Position numbers and translations under genes: made by a program
Part shown: piece after piece, positions 43,641 to 53,037 of the stretch
Layout: each line of letters opens with the position of its first letter
Position numbering within the stretch: position 1 is the stretch's first letter
Notes under the pieces: model-generated
Seen by the model: only the letters and a program-made list of their open reading frames with translations
Databases searched by the model: none
What the model was told of the DNA's origin: nothing
From: CADCUY01 sp964242735
GTDB taxonomy: Bacteria > Actinomycetota > Actinomycetes > Actinomycetales > Quadrisphaeraceae
Length of the DNA: 64,000 nucleotides
Direction: 5' to 3'
NCBI GenBank assembly: GCA_964242735.1
Contig: CAXTAK010000009.1
Coordinates: 1-64,000, forward strand

Positions 43641-46600
43641 GTGCCCCTGACCGGAGTCCTCGCCGCCCTGCGCGCCGACCCAGCCATCACCCGGGCCGTC
43701 CAGGCAGCCCGCGACGGCGACGTCCCGCTCCTCGACCTCGCCGCTCCCGGCGGTGCGCGACCCGCGGTGATCGCCGCGCTCGCCGGCGGGGGTGAGCACG
43801 ACGCCGGGCGCCCGGTGCTCGCGGTGACCGCCACCGGCCGCCAGGCCGAGGACCTCGCGGCGTCCCTGCGGTGCTACCTCGAGCCCGGCGCCGTCGTGGA
43901 GTTCCCCTCCTGGGAGACGCTGCCGCACGAGCGGCTCTCGCCGCGCTCCGACACCGTCGGGCGCCGCCTCGCGGTGCTGCGCCGCCTGGCCCACCCCGGG
44001 GCGGTCGGCGCCGAGGACGGGCCCGTGCGCGTGGTCGTCGCGCCGGTCCGCGCGGTGCTGCAGCCCCTGGTCACGGGCCTGGGCGACCTGGTGCCGGTGC
44101 AGCTGCGCGCCGGGCAGCAGGTCGAGCTCGACGACGTCGTGGACGCCCTCGTCGCCGCGGCGTACAGCCGGGTCGAGATGGTCGAGCGGCGCGGCGACTT
44201 CGCCGTCCGCGGGGGCATCCTCGACGTCTTCCCCCCCACCACCGACCACCCCCTGCGGGTGGAGTTCTTCGGTGACGAGGTCGAGGAGGTGCGCGCCTTC
44301 GCCGTCGCCGACCAGCGCTCCCTCCAGGTCGTGCCCGAGGGGCTGTGGGCCCCGCCCTGCCGGGAGCTGCTGCTCACCGACGAGGTGCGTGAGCGCGCCG
44401 CCGCCCTGAAGGGGTCCCTGCCGGGGGCGGTCGAGATGCTCGACAAGCTCGCCGCCGGCATCGCCGTGGAGGGCATGGAGTCGCTGATGCCCGCTCTGGT
44501 CGACTCCATGCAGCCCCTGCTCGACGTGCTGCCCCCGGGCGCCCACGTGGTCCTGGTCGACCCCGAGCGCATCCGCTCCCGCGCGCACGACCTCGTGGCG
44601 ACCTCCGAGGAGTTCCTCGCCGCCGCGTGGTCCACCGCCGCCACCGGGGGGCAGGTGCCCGTCGACCTCGGGCTGGACCGCGCCAGCTACGCCTCCTTCG
44701 CGGCCACCCGCGCGCACGCCCTGACCACGTCGCGACCGTGGTGGTCGCTCAGCTCCTTCGCCGCCGACGTCGAGACCCGCAGCTACGACGGCGCGGACGA
44801 CGCGGTGGTGCTCACCCTGGGCGCACGCGAGGTGGAGGGCTACGGCGGTGACGTCGAGGCCGCCCTCGCCGAGCTCCGCACCCTCGCCTCCCAGGGGTGG
44901 TCGCTGGTGGCCACCTCCGAGGGTCACGGGACGGCGCAGCGCCTCGTGGAGGTGCTCGCCGACGCCGACGTGCCCGCGGCCCTGGTCGAGAGCCTGGACG
45001 CCGCGCCGCCGCCGTCGGTGGTGCAGGTCACCACCGCGAGCCTCGGCACGGGCTTCGTCGCACCGCCGCACCGGTTCGCGCTGCTCTCCGAGTCCGACAT
45101 CCTCGGGCGCCCCTCGCCGTCCGCCAAGGACGTGCGCAAGATGCCCTCGCGGCGCCGCAACGTGGTCGACCCCTTGCAGCTGACCCCGGGTGACCACGTC
45201 GTGCACGAGCAGCACGGGGTGGGGCGCTACCTCGAGATGGTCCAGCGCACCATCGGCGCGGCGAGCCGCGAGTACCTGATCATCGAGTACGCGCCGTCCA
45301 AGCGGGGCCAGCCCGGTGACCGGCTCTACGTGCCCACCGACACCCTCGACCAGGTCACCCGGTACGTCGGGGGTGAGGCACCGACGCTGAACAAGATGGG
45401 CGGCTCGGACTGGGCCAAGACCAAGGGGCGGGCCCGCAAGGCCGTCAAGGAGATCGCCGCGGAGCTCATCAAGCTGTACTCCGCGCGCATGGCGACCACC
45501 GGGCACGCCTTCGGCCCCGACACCCCGTGGCAGCGGGAGCTGGAGGACGCGTTCCCCTTCGTGGAGACCCCCGACCAGCTCGTCACCATCGACGAGGTGA
45601 AGGCCGACATGGAGCGCACCGTGCCCATGGACCGCCTGATCTGCGGTGACGTCGGGTACGGCAAGACCGAGATCGCGGTGCGCGCGGCGTTCAAGGCGGT
45701 GCAGGACGGCAAGCAGGTGGCCGTGCTGGTGCCCACCACGGTGCTCGTGCAGCAGCACCTGGCGACGTTCTCGGAGCGGTTCGCGGCGTTCCCCATCACC
45801 GTGCGCGCGCTCTCGCGCTTCACCTCCGCGAAGGAGTCGGCGGCGGCGAAGGCCGGGGTCGCCGACGGCAGCGTCGACGTGGTCATCGGCACCCACCGCC
45901 TGCTCGGCGGTGAGGTGCGCTTCAAGGACCTGGGGCTGGTCATCGTCGACGAGGAGCAGCGCTTCGGGGTGGAGCACAAGGAGCAGCTGAAGCAGCTGCG
46001 CACCGACGTCGACGTGCTGGCCATGAGCGCCACGCCGATCCCGCGGACCCTGGAGATGGCCGTGACCGGCATCCGCGAGATGTCGACGCTGGCGACCCCG
46101 CCGGAGGAGCGGCACCCCGTGCTGACCTACGTCGGGGCCTTCGACGAGCGCCAGGTCACCGCCGCGGTGCGCCGCGAGCTGCTGCGCGAGGGCCAGGTGT
46201 TCTACGTGCACAACCGGGTGGAGTCCATCGAGCGGGCCGCCGCGCGCCTGCGGGAGCTGGTGCCGGAGGCCAGGATCGCCGTCGCCCACGGCAAGATGCC
46301 CGAGCACGCCCTGGAGCAGGTGCTGCTCGACTTCTGGGAGCGCCGCGCCGACGTCCTGGTGTGCACGACCATCGTCGAGACCGGGCTCGACATCTCCAAC
46401 GCCAACACCCTGGTCCTCGAGCGGGCCGACCTGCTGGGGCTCTCGCAGCTGCACCAGCTGCGCGGCCGGGTCGGCCGGGGGCGGGAGCGGGCGTACGCGT
46501 ACTTCATGTACCCCCCGGACCGGCCGATGACCGAGACCGCCCACGACCGGCTCACCACCATCGCCCAGCACACCGACCTCGGTGCGGGCATGGCGGTGGC

Positions 46601-47255
46601 CATGAAGGACCTGGAGATCCGCGGGGCCGGCAACCTGCTCGGCGGGGAGCAGTCCGGGCACATCGAGGGTGTCGGCTTCGACCTGTACGTGCGCCTGGTG
46701 GGGGAGGCCGTCGCCGACTTCCGCGGCGACGGCTCGCGCACCGAGCAGCAGGCGGAGGTGAAGGTGGAGCTGCCGATCGACGCGCTGCTGCCCCACGACT
46801 ACGTGCCGCACGAGCGGCTGCGCCTGGAGGCCTACCGCAAGCTCGCCGCCGCCAGCAGCGAGGACGACGTCGTCGCGGTGCGCGCTGAGCTCGTCGACCG
46901 CTACGGCGAGCCCGGCCAGCAGGTCGAGAACCTGCTCGCGGTGGCGCGCTACCGGGTGCACGCCCGCTCGGTGGGGGTCACCGAGACCTCCGCGCAGGGC
47001 AACGTCATCAGGTTCGCGCCCGTGGAGCTGCGCGAGAGCCAGCAGCTGCGCCTGACGCGCCTGTACCCGGGCACGCTGGTCAAGCCCGCGGTGCGCAGCA
47101 TCCTCGTGCCGCGCCCGGCCACCGCCCGCGTCGGGGGTCGGCCGCTGCGCGACGGCGAGGTGCTGGAGTGGGCGCGCGGGCTGCTGGAAGCGGTGCTCGG
47201 GGAGGGCGCTGCCGCCGGTCCCGCGAAGGTGCCGGCCGGGGCGGCGGCGGGGTGA
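43641..47255 (+). CDS. mfd: Transcription-repair coupling factor
   Basis: 1204-residue Mfd, which removes stalled RNA polymerase and recruits UvrA. Domain order: UvrB-like N-terminal module (FPSWETLPHERLSPRSDTVG, RGGILDVFPP), the RNA-polymerase-interaction domain (TPGDHVVHEQHGVGRYLEMV), then the RecG-like translocase with Walker A GDVGYGKTEIAVRAAF, the DEEQ box (VIVDEEQRFGVEHKEQL), the TATPIPRTL-type motif (SATPIPRTLEMAV) and the C-terminal TRCF domain. The open frame extends 850 codons further upstream, but that part is antisense to the two glycan genes. Confidence 0.97.
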   Translation: MPLTGVLAALRADPAITRAVQAARDGDVPLLDLAAPGGARPAVIAALAGGGEHDAGRPVLAVTATGRQAEDLAASLRCYLEPGAVVEFPSWETLPHERLSPRSDTVGRRLAVLRRLAHPGAVGAEDGPVRVVVAPVRAVLQPLVTGLGDLVPVQLRAGQQVELDDVVDALVAAAYSRVEMVERRGDFAVRGGILDVFPPTTDHPLRVEFFGDEVEEVRAFAVADQRSLQVVPEGLWAPPCRELLLTDEVRERAAALKGSLPGAVEMLDKLAAGIAVEGMESLMPALVDSMQPLLDVLPPGAHVVLVDPERIRSRAHDLVATSEEFLAAAWSTAATGGQVPVDLGLDRASYASFAATRAHALTTSRPWWSLSSFAADVETRSYDGADDAVVLTLGAREVEGYGGDVEAALAELRTLASQGWSLVATSEGHGTAQRLVEVLADADVPAALVESLDAAPPPSVVQVTTASLGTGFVAPPHRFALLSESDILGRPSPSAKDVRKMPSRRRNVVDPLQLTPGDHVVHEQHGVGRYLEMVQRTIGAASREYLIIEYAPSKRGQPGDRLYVPTDTLDQVTRYVGGEAPTLNKMGGSDWAKTKGRARKAVKEIAAELIKLYSARMATTGHAFGPDTPWQRELEDAFPFVETPDQLVTIDEVKADMERTVPMDRLICGDVGYGKTEIAVRAAFKAVQDGKQVAVLVPTTVLVQQHLATFSERFAAFPITVRALSRFTSAKESAAAKAGVADGSVDVVIGTHRLLGGEVRFKDLGLVIVDEEQRFGVEHKEQLKQLRTDVDVLAMSATPIPRTLEMAVTGIREMSTLATPPEERHPVLTYVGAFDERQVTAAVRRELLREGQVFYVHNRVESIERAAARLRELVPEARIAVAHGKMPEHALEQVLLDFWERRADVLVCTTIVETGLDISNANTLVLERADLLGLSQLHQLRGRVGRGRERAYAYFMYPPDRPMTETAHDRLTTIAQHTDLGAGMAVAMKDLEIRGAGNLLGGEQSGHIEGVGFDLYVRLVGEAVADFRGDGSRTEQQAEVKVELPIDALLPHDYVPHERLRLEAYRKLAAASSEDDVVAVRAELVDRYGEPGQQVENLLAVARYRVHARSVGVTETSAQGNVIRFAPVELRESQQLRLTRLYPGTLVKPAVRSILVPRPATARVGGRPLRDGEVLEWARGLLEAVLGEGAAAGPAKVPAGAAAG

Positions 47256-48484
47256 GCGCGCCCGTGGGACCACAGTTCCCGGGCAGTGCGCTGCTCGAGG
47301 TCGTGGCGGTGATGGACCGCCTGCGCTCACCGGGTGGGTGCGCGTGGGACGCGGCGCAGACCCACGCCTCGCTGGCGCCGTACGCGGTGGAGGAGGGGCA
47401 CGAGGTCGCCGAGGCGGCCGAGGCCGGTGACCCGGCTGCGCTGCGCGGTGAGCTCGGTGACCTGCTGCTGCAGGTGGTCTTCCACGCCCGGGTGGCGCAG
47501 GAGCACGCCGACGAGCCCTTCGGCATCGACGACGTCGCGACGACGCTGGTGGCGAAGCTCCGGCGCCGGCACCCCCACGTGTTCGCCGCCGGTGACGGGC
47601 CCGCGCCCGACGCGGACGGCGTGGCCGCCGGGTGGGAGGTGGTCAAGGCCGCCGAGCGCGGGGACCGCTCGGCCTTCGACGGCGTGCCCGTGGCCCTGCC
47701 GGCGCTGCAGCGGGCGCACAAGGTGCTGCAGCGCGCCGAGCGCGTGGGCGCCGACGTGCCGGCTGCGGCCGTCGTGCCCGCCGGAGGTGACCTCGGTGAC
47801 CACCTGCTCGCCCTCGTGCAGGGGGCGCGCGAGCGCGGTGAGGACGCCGAGGCGTCGCTGCGCGCGGCCGTCCGGCGCCTGGAGGACGGTGCGCGCGCCG
47901 TGGAGCACTCGGCGCGCGCCGCCGAGATCACCCCCGAGACCGAGGACTGGACCTGGGTGCTCCAGCGCCCCTGCCCGCAGTGCGGGCTGGACGCCAGCGC
48001 CGTCGCGGTGGCGGACCTCCCTGGTCGGCTCATCGCCAGCGCCGCCACCTGGCGCCCCCGGCTGCTGGGCCCGGACCCCGCGCGGCGGCCGACGCCGACG
48101 ACCTGGTCGCCGTTGGAGCACGGCGCCCACGTCCGCGACGTCCTGCGCCTGGCCCACGTGCGGCTGAGCCTGCTGCTGGAGCAGGAGGACCCGGTCTTCG
48201 CCGACGGGGACCAGGACGCCACCGCGGTGCAGGACCGCTACGCCGAGCAGGACCCGGCGCGGGTGGCCACCGAGGTCGGGCGCGCCGCCGAGGAGCTCGC
48301 CGCCCTGCTCGGGCAGCTGCCGCCGTCGGAGGACGCCTCACCCCGGCAGCGGCCCGGACGGCGCTCGAACGGGTCTAAGGTCACGGTCGCCTCGCTGGGC
48401 CGGTACGTGCTGCACGACCTGGTGCACCACGAGCAGGACGTCGCCGCTGCGGCGCCGGGTCCCGCGGCGGACGACGGCCCCTGA
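47252..48484 (+). CDS. mazG: MazG NTP pyrophosphohydrolase fused to a DinB-like domain
   Basis: 410-residue fusion. Residues about 1-215 are MazG: LRSPGGCAWDAAQTHASL, the metal-binding EEGHEVAEAAE and ELGDLLLQVVFHARVA. Residues about 230-405 are a DinB/mycothiol-transferase-like four-helix domain starting DWTWVLQRPCPQCGLD, with the metal-type His residues in PLEHGAHVRDVLRLAH and HDLVHHEQDV. The second part is normally a free-standing protein in actinobacteria. The frame is continuous. It overlaps mfd by 4 bp. It may combine removal of damaged NTPs with a thiol-dependent detoxification activity. Confidence 0.85.
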   Translation: MSAPVGPQFPGSALLEVVAVMDRLRSPGGCAWDAAQTHASLAPYAVEEGHEVAEAAEAGDPAALRGELGDLLLQVVFHARVAQEHADEPFGIDDVATTLVAKLRRRHPHVFAAGDGPAPDADGVAAGWEVVKAAERGDRSAFDGVPVALPALQRAHKVLQRAERVGADVPAAAVVPAGGDLGDHLLALVQGARERGEDAEASLRAAVRRLEDGARAVEHSARAAEITPETEDWTWVLQRPCPQCGLDASAVAVADLPGRLIASAATWRPRLLGPDPARRPTPTTWSPLEHGAHVRDVLRLAHVRLSLLLEQEDPVFADGDQDATAVQDRYAEQDPARVATEVGRAAEELAALLGQLPPSEDASPRQRPGRRSNGSKVTVASLGRYVLHDLVHHEQDVAAAAPGPAADDGP

Positions 48485-48723
48485 CCCGCCGGTCCCCTCG
48501 GCATCCCGCGGTGCCGCCCGAGGACGGGTGCGGGAGCCCGCGTGCTGCGTCGACCACACGATCGCGCCCTCTGGAGTGACGGGTGCAGCCCCTGATGTCG
48601 CCTGCCCTCCATGCCCAGCGGCTCCAGGTCGTGACTCCCAGGACCCGAGTCCGCCGGCAGGACGGACGCGCCCGACGAGGCGGGTCGCCCTCGCGGGCCG
48701 CAGCCCACCGCCCGCCCGGCCCC

Positions 48724-49026
48724 TCAGCGCCCGCCCGCCCCCTCCACGCCCTTCGCGGGAAGATCGCGGTCGACCGTGGCCGGCACCACGAGGGGGCGCA
48801 GCCGCACCCACACCAGGAACACCGCGGCGGCCACGGCCAACCCGATGCCGGTCCACAGGTTGAGGTTCGCGCCGTCGGCCTTGCGCAGCTCCTCGGCGCT
48901 GGTGAAGAACAGCCCCATCACCAGCAGCACGACCGCGTAGACCCCGAGCAGCGAGCCGATGATGGTGCGGATGTCGAAGCCCCGCGCCGTGGTAGTGGGG
49001 CGCTCGCCGTCGGCGTTCGATGACAT
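48724..49026 (-). CDS. Small two-helix membrane protein (symporter partner)
   Basis: 100-residue protein with two membrane segments (IIGSLLGVYAVVLLVMGLFF and WTGIGLAVAAAVFLVWVRL) and a cytoplasmic tail. It starts 49 bp after the SLC5 symporter on the same strand. Small membrane proteins often accompany such transporters. No function recognised beyond this. The 239 bp between it and mazG show nothing. Confidence 0.72.
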   Translation of the reverse strand: MSSNADGERPTTTARGFDIRTIIGSLLGVYAVVLLVMGLFFTSAEELRKADGANLNLWTGIGLAVAAAVFLVWVRLRPLVVPATVDRDLPAKGVEGAGGR

Positions 49027-49075
49027 GGGGGCCTCTCAGCGGAGCGGGTGGGTGACGGTCCGGTGGGCGGGGGCG

Positions 49076-50785
49076 TCACCGGAACAGCACGTTGAGGATC
49101 ACGACGAGGACGAAGGCGAGCCCGGCGAGCGACAGCGTGGAGCGGTACCAGGGCTCACCGGTGGTGTCCTCGCTGCGCTCCTCCTTCGGCGTCAGGGAGT
49201 ACACGTAGCCCCGCAGCGCCTCCACCGGCTTGGGCTGCGTGGCGTAGCTGACCACGATGCTGACCACGATGTCCACGACGAAGGCCGCCAAGGCCGCCGC
49301 GAACGCCCCGCCCTGCCCGGGCAGGGGGAAGACGGCGAGCAGGTCCGGCGCGGTGAGCACGTACACCGCGATGGCGGCCAGCGTGCCGGAGACGAGCCCG
49401 ACCCAGCCCGCCGCCGCGGTCATCCGCTTCCAGAACATGCCCAGGATGAAGGTCGCGAACAGCGGGGCGTTGAAGAACGAGAACAGGGTCTGCAGGTAGT
49501 CGACGATGTTGCTGAACCCCGCGGCGAGGAACGAGCTGCCGATCGCGGCGAGGCACACCACCACTGTGACGACCTTGCCGACCCCGAGGTAGTAGCCGTC
49601 GTCGCGGTCCTTCACCACGTACGTCTGCCAGATGTCGTAGGTGATGACCGTGTTGAAGGCGCTGACGTTGGCGGCCATCCCGGCCATGAACGCCGCCAGC
49701 AACCCGGTCAGCGCGAGCCCGAGGAGCCCGTCGGGCAGCAGGTCGCGGATGAGCAGCAGCAGTGCGTCGTTGTAGTCGACGCCGGTCGCGCCCGCTCCCA
49801 CGGGCTCGCCGCCGGACTCCTTGTACTGCCGCAGCTCGGTGACCTCGACCGCGGCGATCATGCCGGGGATCACGACGATGAAGGGGATGAACAGCTTCGG
49901 GAACGCCCCGATGATGGGGGTGCGCCGGGCCGCGGCCATGTCCTTGGAGGCCATGGCGCGCTGGACCTCCACGAAGTTGGTGGTCCAGTACCCGAAGGAG
50001 AGCACGAAGCCCAGCCCCAGCACGATGCCCGCGGCGGAGACGATGGGGTTCTCGAAGCCGGTCAGCTGCGAGGCGGGCCACGACGAGAGCTGCTCGGCGC
50101 CCCCGGGGCCCGCTGCGACCGCTGCCTTGAGCCCGTCCCAACCCCCGACCCGGTGCAGGCCGGCCAGGGTCAGCGGGGTCAGCGCCGCGACGATGACGAA
50201 GAACTGCAGCACCTCGTTGTAGATGGCCGCCGACAGTCCCCCCAGGAAGGTGTACACCAGGACGATCGCCGCCGCGAGGACCACCGACAGCAGCAGGGAC
50301 CACCCGAGCAGGACGTTGACGATCGTGCCGAGCAGGAACAGGTTCACCCCGGCGATGAGCACCTGGGCGACGGCGAAGCTGATGGCGTTCACCAGGTGCG
50401 CCGTGGGCCCGAAGCGGCGCAGCATGAACTCCGGCACGCTGCGCACCCTCGAGCCGTAGTAGAACGGCATCATCACCACGCCGAGGAAGAGCATCGCCGG
50501 CACGGCGCCGATCCAGAAGTAGTGCATCGTCGCGAGGCCGTACTGGGCGCCGTTGGCCGACATGCCGAGGATCTCGATGGCGCCGAGGTTGGCCGAGATG
50601 AAGGCCAGCCCGGTCACCCACGCGGGCAGGGAGCGGCCCGAGAGCAGGAAGTCCAGGCTCGAGGAGACCTGCCGCCGCGCGAGCAGACCGATGCCGATCA
50701 CGACGAGGAAGTACGAGGCGATGATCGCGTAGTCCACGGGGCTCGCGTCCAGTCGGAGGGTCCCCGAGGTGATCATCGTCACCAT
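49076..50785 (-). CDS. Sodium:solute symporter (SLC5 family)
   Basis: 569-residue secondary transporter with about 13-14 membrane segments. SLC5 landmarks include FLLSGRSLPAWVTGLAFISA near residue 45, the sodium-site region ISANLGAIEILGMSANGAQYG and FMAGMAANVSAFNTVITYDI. It resembles bacterial vSGLT-like sugar symporters, but the substrate cannot be set from sequence. A minus-strand TAGGCT lies 4 nt before the ATG at 50785; GTG 50782 or ATG 50776 are alternatives. Confidence 0.9.
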   Translation of the reverse strand: MVTMITSGTLRLDASPVDYAIIASYFLVVIGIGLLARRQVSSSLDFLLSGRSLPAWVTGLAFISANLGAIEILGMSANGAQYGLATMHYFWIGAVPAMLFLGVVMMPFYYGSRVRSVPEFMLRRFGPTAHLVNAISFAVAQVLIAGVNLFLLGTIVNVLLGWSLLLSVVLAAAIVLVYTFLGGLSAAIYNEVLQFFVIVAALTPLTLAGLHRVGGWDGLKAAVAAGPGGAEQLSSWPASQLTGFENPIVSAAGIVLGLGFVLSFGYWTTNFVEVQRAMASKDMAAARRTPIIGAFPKLFIPFIVVIPGMIAAVEVTELRQYKESGGEPVGAGATGVDYNDALLLLIRDLLPDGLLGLALTGLLAAFMAGMAANVSAFNTVITYDIWQTYVVKDRDDGYYLGVGKVVTVVVCLAAIGSSFLAAGFSNIVDYLQTLFSFFNAPLFATFILGMFWKRMTAAAGWVGLVSGTLAAIAVYVLTAPDLLAVFPLPGQGGAFAAALAAFVVDIVVSIVVSYATQPKPVEALRGYVYSLTPKEERSEDTTGEPWYRSTLSLAGLAFVLVVILNVLFR

Positions 50786-50957
50786 GATGAGCCTAGGGGC
50801 GCGACCGCGCGTGGCACCAGGGGTGCGATCGCACTCCCTGGGCCGGGCGGGCCGCAACCACTACGCTCGCCACGACCCGCCGGGGACGGCGCCGGGCCGC
50901 CCCGGACGCCGGCGAGCAGTCACCCCGAGCACCAGCGAGCAGCAGTGGAGGAACACC

Positions 50958-52238
50958 GTGGCCAGCATCGAAGCCGTCGGAGCCCGCGAGATCCTCGACT
51001 CCCGCGGGAACCCGACCATCGAGGTCGAGGTCGCCCTCGATGACGGCACCAGCGGTCGCGCAGCGGTGCCCTCCGGCGCCTCGACGGGGGCCTTCGAGGC
51101 CAACGAGCGCCGTGACGGCGACACCGACCGGTACGGCGGCAAGGGCGTGGAGCAGGCCGTCGACGCGGTCATCGACCAGATCGCCCCCGAGCTCATCGGC
51201 TTCGAGGCCAGCGAGCAGCGCCTGGTCGACCAGGCGATGCTCGACCTCGACGGCACCGACAACAAGAGCGCCCTGGGCGCCAACGCCATCCTCGGGGTGT
51301 CCCTGGCGGTCGCCCGCGCCGCCGCGGAGTCCGCCTCGCTGCCGCTGTTCCGCTACCTCGGTGGGCCCAACGCGCACGTCCTGCCGGTGCCGATGATGAA
51401 CATCGTCAACGGCGGCGCCCACGCCGACACCGGCGTCGACGTGCAGGAGTTCATGGTCGCCCCCATCGGTGCGCCGACCTACCGCGAGGCCGTCCGCTGG
51501 GGCGCGGAGGTCTACCAGTCGCTGAAGTCCGTGCTGAAGGCAGAGGGCTTCGCGACCGGCCTCGGCGACGAGGGCGGTTTCGCCCCGGACCTGCCCGGCA
51601 CCCGCGCGGCGCTGGACGTCATCGCCCGCGCGGTGGAGGGCACGGGCCTGGTGCTGGGCACCGACGTCGCCCTGGCGCTGGACGTCGCGGCGAGCGAGTT
51701 CTGCGAGGGCGGCACGTACACCTTCGAGGGCACGGCGCACACCACCGAGCAGATGATCGCCTTCTACCGCGACCTGCTCACCGCCTACCCGCTGGTCAGC
51801 ATCGAGGACCCCCTCGACGAGGAGGACTGGGACGGGTGGTCGGCTCTCACCGCCGAGATGGGTGACGCGGTGCAGATCGTCGGCGACGACCTGTTCGTCA
51901 CCAACCCGGTGCGCCTCTCCCGCGGCATCGAGAGCGGGGCCGCCAACGCGCTCCTGGTGAAGGTCAACCAGATCGGCACCCTCACCGAGACCCTGGACGC
52001 CGTGGCCCTGGCGCAGCGCAGCGGTTACCGGGCGATGATGAGCCACCGCTCCGGTGAGACCGAGGACACCACGATCGCTGACCTGGCGGTGGCCACCGAC
52101 TGCGGCCAGATCAAGTCCGGTGCCCCGGCGCGCGGGGAGCGCGTGGCCAAGTACAACCAGCTGCTGCGCATCGAGGAGGAGCTGGACGACGCGGCCCGTT
52201 ACGCCGGTCGCGGCGCCTTTCCCCGCTTCACGCCCTGA
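50958..52238 (+). CDS. eno: Enolase
   Basis: 426-residue glycolytic enolase (2-phosphoglycerate to PEP). All landmarks are present: VGAREILDSRGNPTIEVEV, PSGASTGAFEANERRD, MNIVNGGAHAD, the metal ligands in LDVAASEF, SIEDPLDEEDW and VGDDLFVTNP, the catalytic Lys in ALLVKVNQIGTLTE and SHRSGETEDTTIADLAVA. GTG start with GGAGG 5 nt upstream. It is followed by the septum-formation gene, as in many actinobacteria. Confidence 0.98.
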   Translation: MASIEAVGAREILDSRGNPTIEVEVALDDGTSGRAAVPSGASTGAFEANERRDGDTDRYGGKGVEQAVDAVIDQIAPELIGFEASEQRLVDQAMLDLDGTDNKSALGANAILGVSLAVARAAAESASLPLFRYLGGPNAHVLPVPMMNIVNGGAHADTGVDVQEFMVAPIGAPTYREAVRWGAEVYQSLKSVLKAEGFATGLGDEGGFAPDLPGTRAALDVIARAVEGTGLVLGTDVALALDVAASEFCEGGTYTFEGTAHTTEQMIAFYRDLLTAYPLVSIEDPLDEEDWDGWSALTAEMGDAVQIVGDDLFVTNPVRLSRGIESGAANALLVKVNQIGTLTETLDAVALAQRSGYRAMMSHRSGETEDTTIADLAVATDCGQIKSGAPARGERVAKYNQLLRIEEELDDAARYAGRGAFPRFTP

Positions 52239-52250
52239 TCCACGTGCCTG

Positions 52251-52291
52251 TGCCCGTGGTGGGGGTGCCCGTGGTGGGGGTGCCCGTGGTC
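52251..52291. repeat. 15-bp tandem repeat after enolase
   Basis: The unit TGCCCGTGGTGGGGG occurs 2.7 times, directly after the enolase stop codon. It has no coding role on the plus strand. It may be a slippage-generated spacer. Confidence 0.6.
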
Positions 52292-52341
52292 GAGCGGCCC
52301 GCGGTGCGAGCGGCGGTGCCGGGCGCGCCGGGAGGCGGCCG

Positions 52342-53037
52342 GTGACGGCGCGTCGGCCGGCGACGCCGTCGGCGCGTCGTCCGCGACCGGTTCCCGCCTC
52401 CCGCCCCACACCACCGGCACGCCCGGCTGGCGCTCCATCGGCGTCGGGACGCCGTCCCGCGTCGGCCGCCCGTCCGCGGTCGGTGCGCGCCGGTGCGGTG
52501 CTGCCACCGGCGAGGGCGCTGCGCGCCGGGGTGATGTGCGCCCTGGTGGTGGCCTGCCTGGTGTCCCTGCTGGCACCGCTGAGCGCGTACGTGCGCCAGC
52601 AGTCCGACCTGGCGGCCCTGGGCGCCGAGGTGGAGCAGGGCCGGGCCAGGGTCGTGGAGCTCACCGCAGCGGCCCAGCGGTGGGAGGACCCCGCGTACGT
52701 CTCGGCCCAGGCCCGTGCGCGACTGCAGTACGCGCTGCCCGGGGAGACCAGCTACCGGGTGCTCGACGCGGAGGACGCCTCCGGCGAGGAGGNNNNNNNN
52801 NNNNNNNNNNNNNNNNNNNNNNNNNNNNNNNNNNNNNNNNNNNNNNNNNNNNNNNNNNNNNNNNNNNNNNNNNNNNNNNNNNNNNNNNNNNNGGAGGACG
52901 CCTCCGGCGAGGAGGGCGACGCCGCTCCGTCCCCCGCGACCGGGCTCACGGGCGCTGCGGGCACTGGTGGCGCTGCACCGGCCTCCTCCTGGTACCTGGC
53001 GCTGCGGGACTCCCTCGACGTGGCGGGAGCGCCCTGA
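52342..53037 (+). CDS. Septum formation initiator (DivIC/FtsB-like), spans a scaffold gap
   Basis: Bitopic cell-division protein. It has a long basic Arg/Pro/Ala-rich cytoplasmic N-terminus (about 55 residues), one membrane segment (MCALVVACLVSLLAPLSAYV) and a coiled-coil start (LAALGAEVEQGRARVVELTA) with WEDPAYVSAQARARLQYALP, the hallmark of actinobacterial DivIC proteins. 100 N interrupt the acidic tail. Both flanks carry the same 23 nt, so the true gene may simply read through DAEDASGEEGDAAPSP. GTG start with GGGAGG upstream. Confidence 0.85.
   Translation: MTARRPATPSARRPRPVPASRPTPPARPAGAPSASGRRPASAARPRSVRAGAVLPPARALRAGVMCALVVACLVSLLAPLSAYVRQQSDLAALGAEVEQGRARVVELTAAAQRWEDPAYVSAQARARLQYALPGETSYRVLDAEDASGEEXXXXXXXXXXXXXXXXXXXXXXXXXXXXXXXXXXEDASGEEGDAAPSPATGLTGAAGTGGAAPASSWYLALRDSLDVAGAP
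52793..52892. other. Scaffold gap (100 N) with duplicated flanks
   Basis: Exactly 100 N, the conventional filler for unknown size. GGAGGACGCCTCCGGCGAGG plus AGG ends the left contig and begins the right one. This is probably an unresolved overlap rather than missing sequence. Confidence 0.9.

Noticed and set aside
43626..47330. A 1234-residue open frame on the minus strand opposite mfd
   Set aside because: It is a reading-frame shadow in GC-rich DNA, full of Gly/His/Arg with no domain. The plus strand encodes a complete Mfd.
52199..52576. His-rich repeat protein on the minus strand (HGHPHHGHPHHG)
   Set aside because: It is the complement of the 15-bp repeat after enolase and runs antisense into the divIC-like gene, with no ribosome-binding site or homologous pattern.
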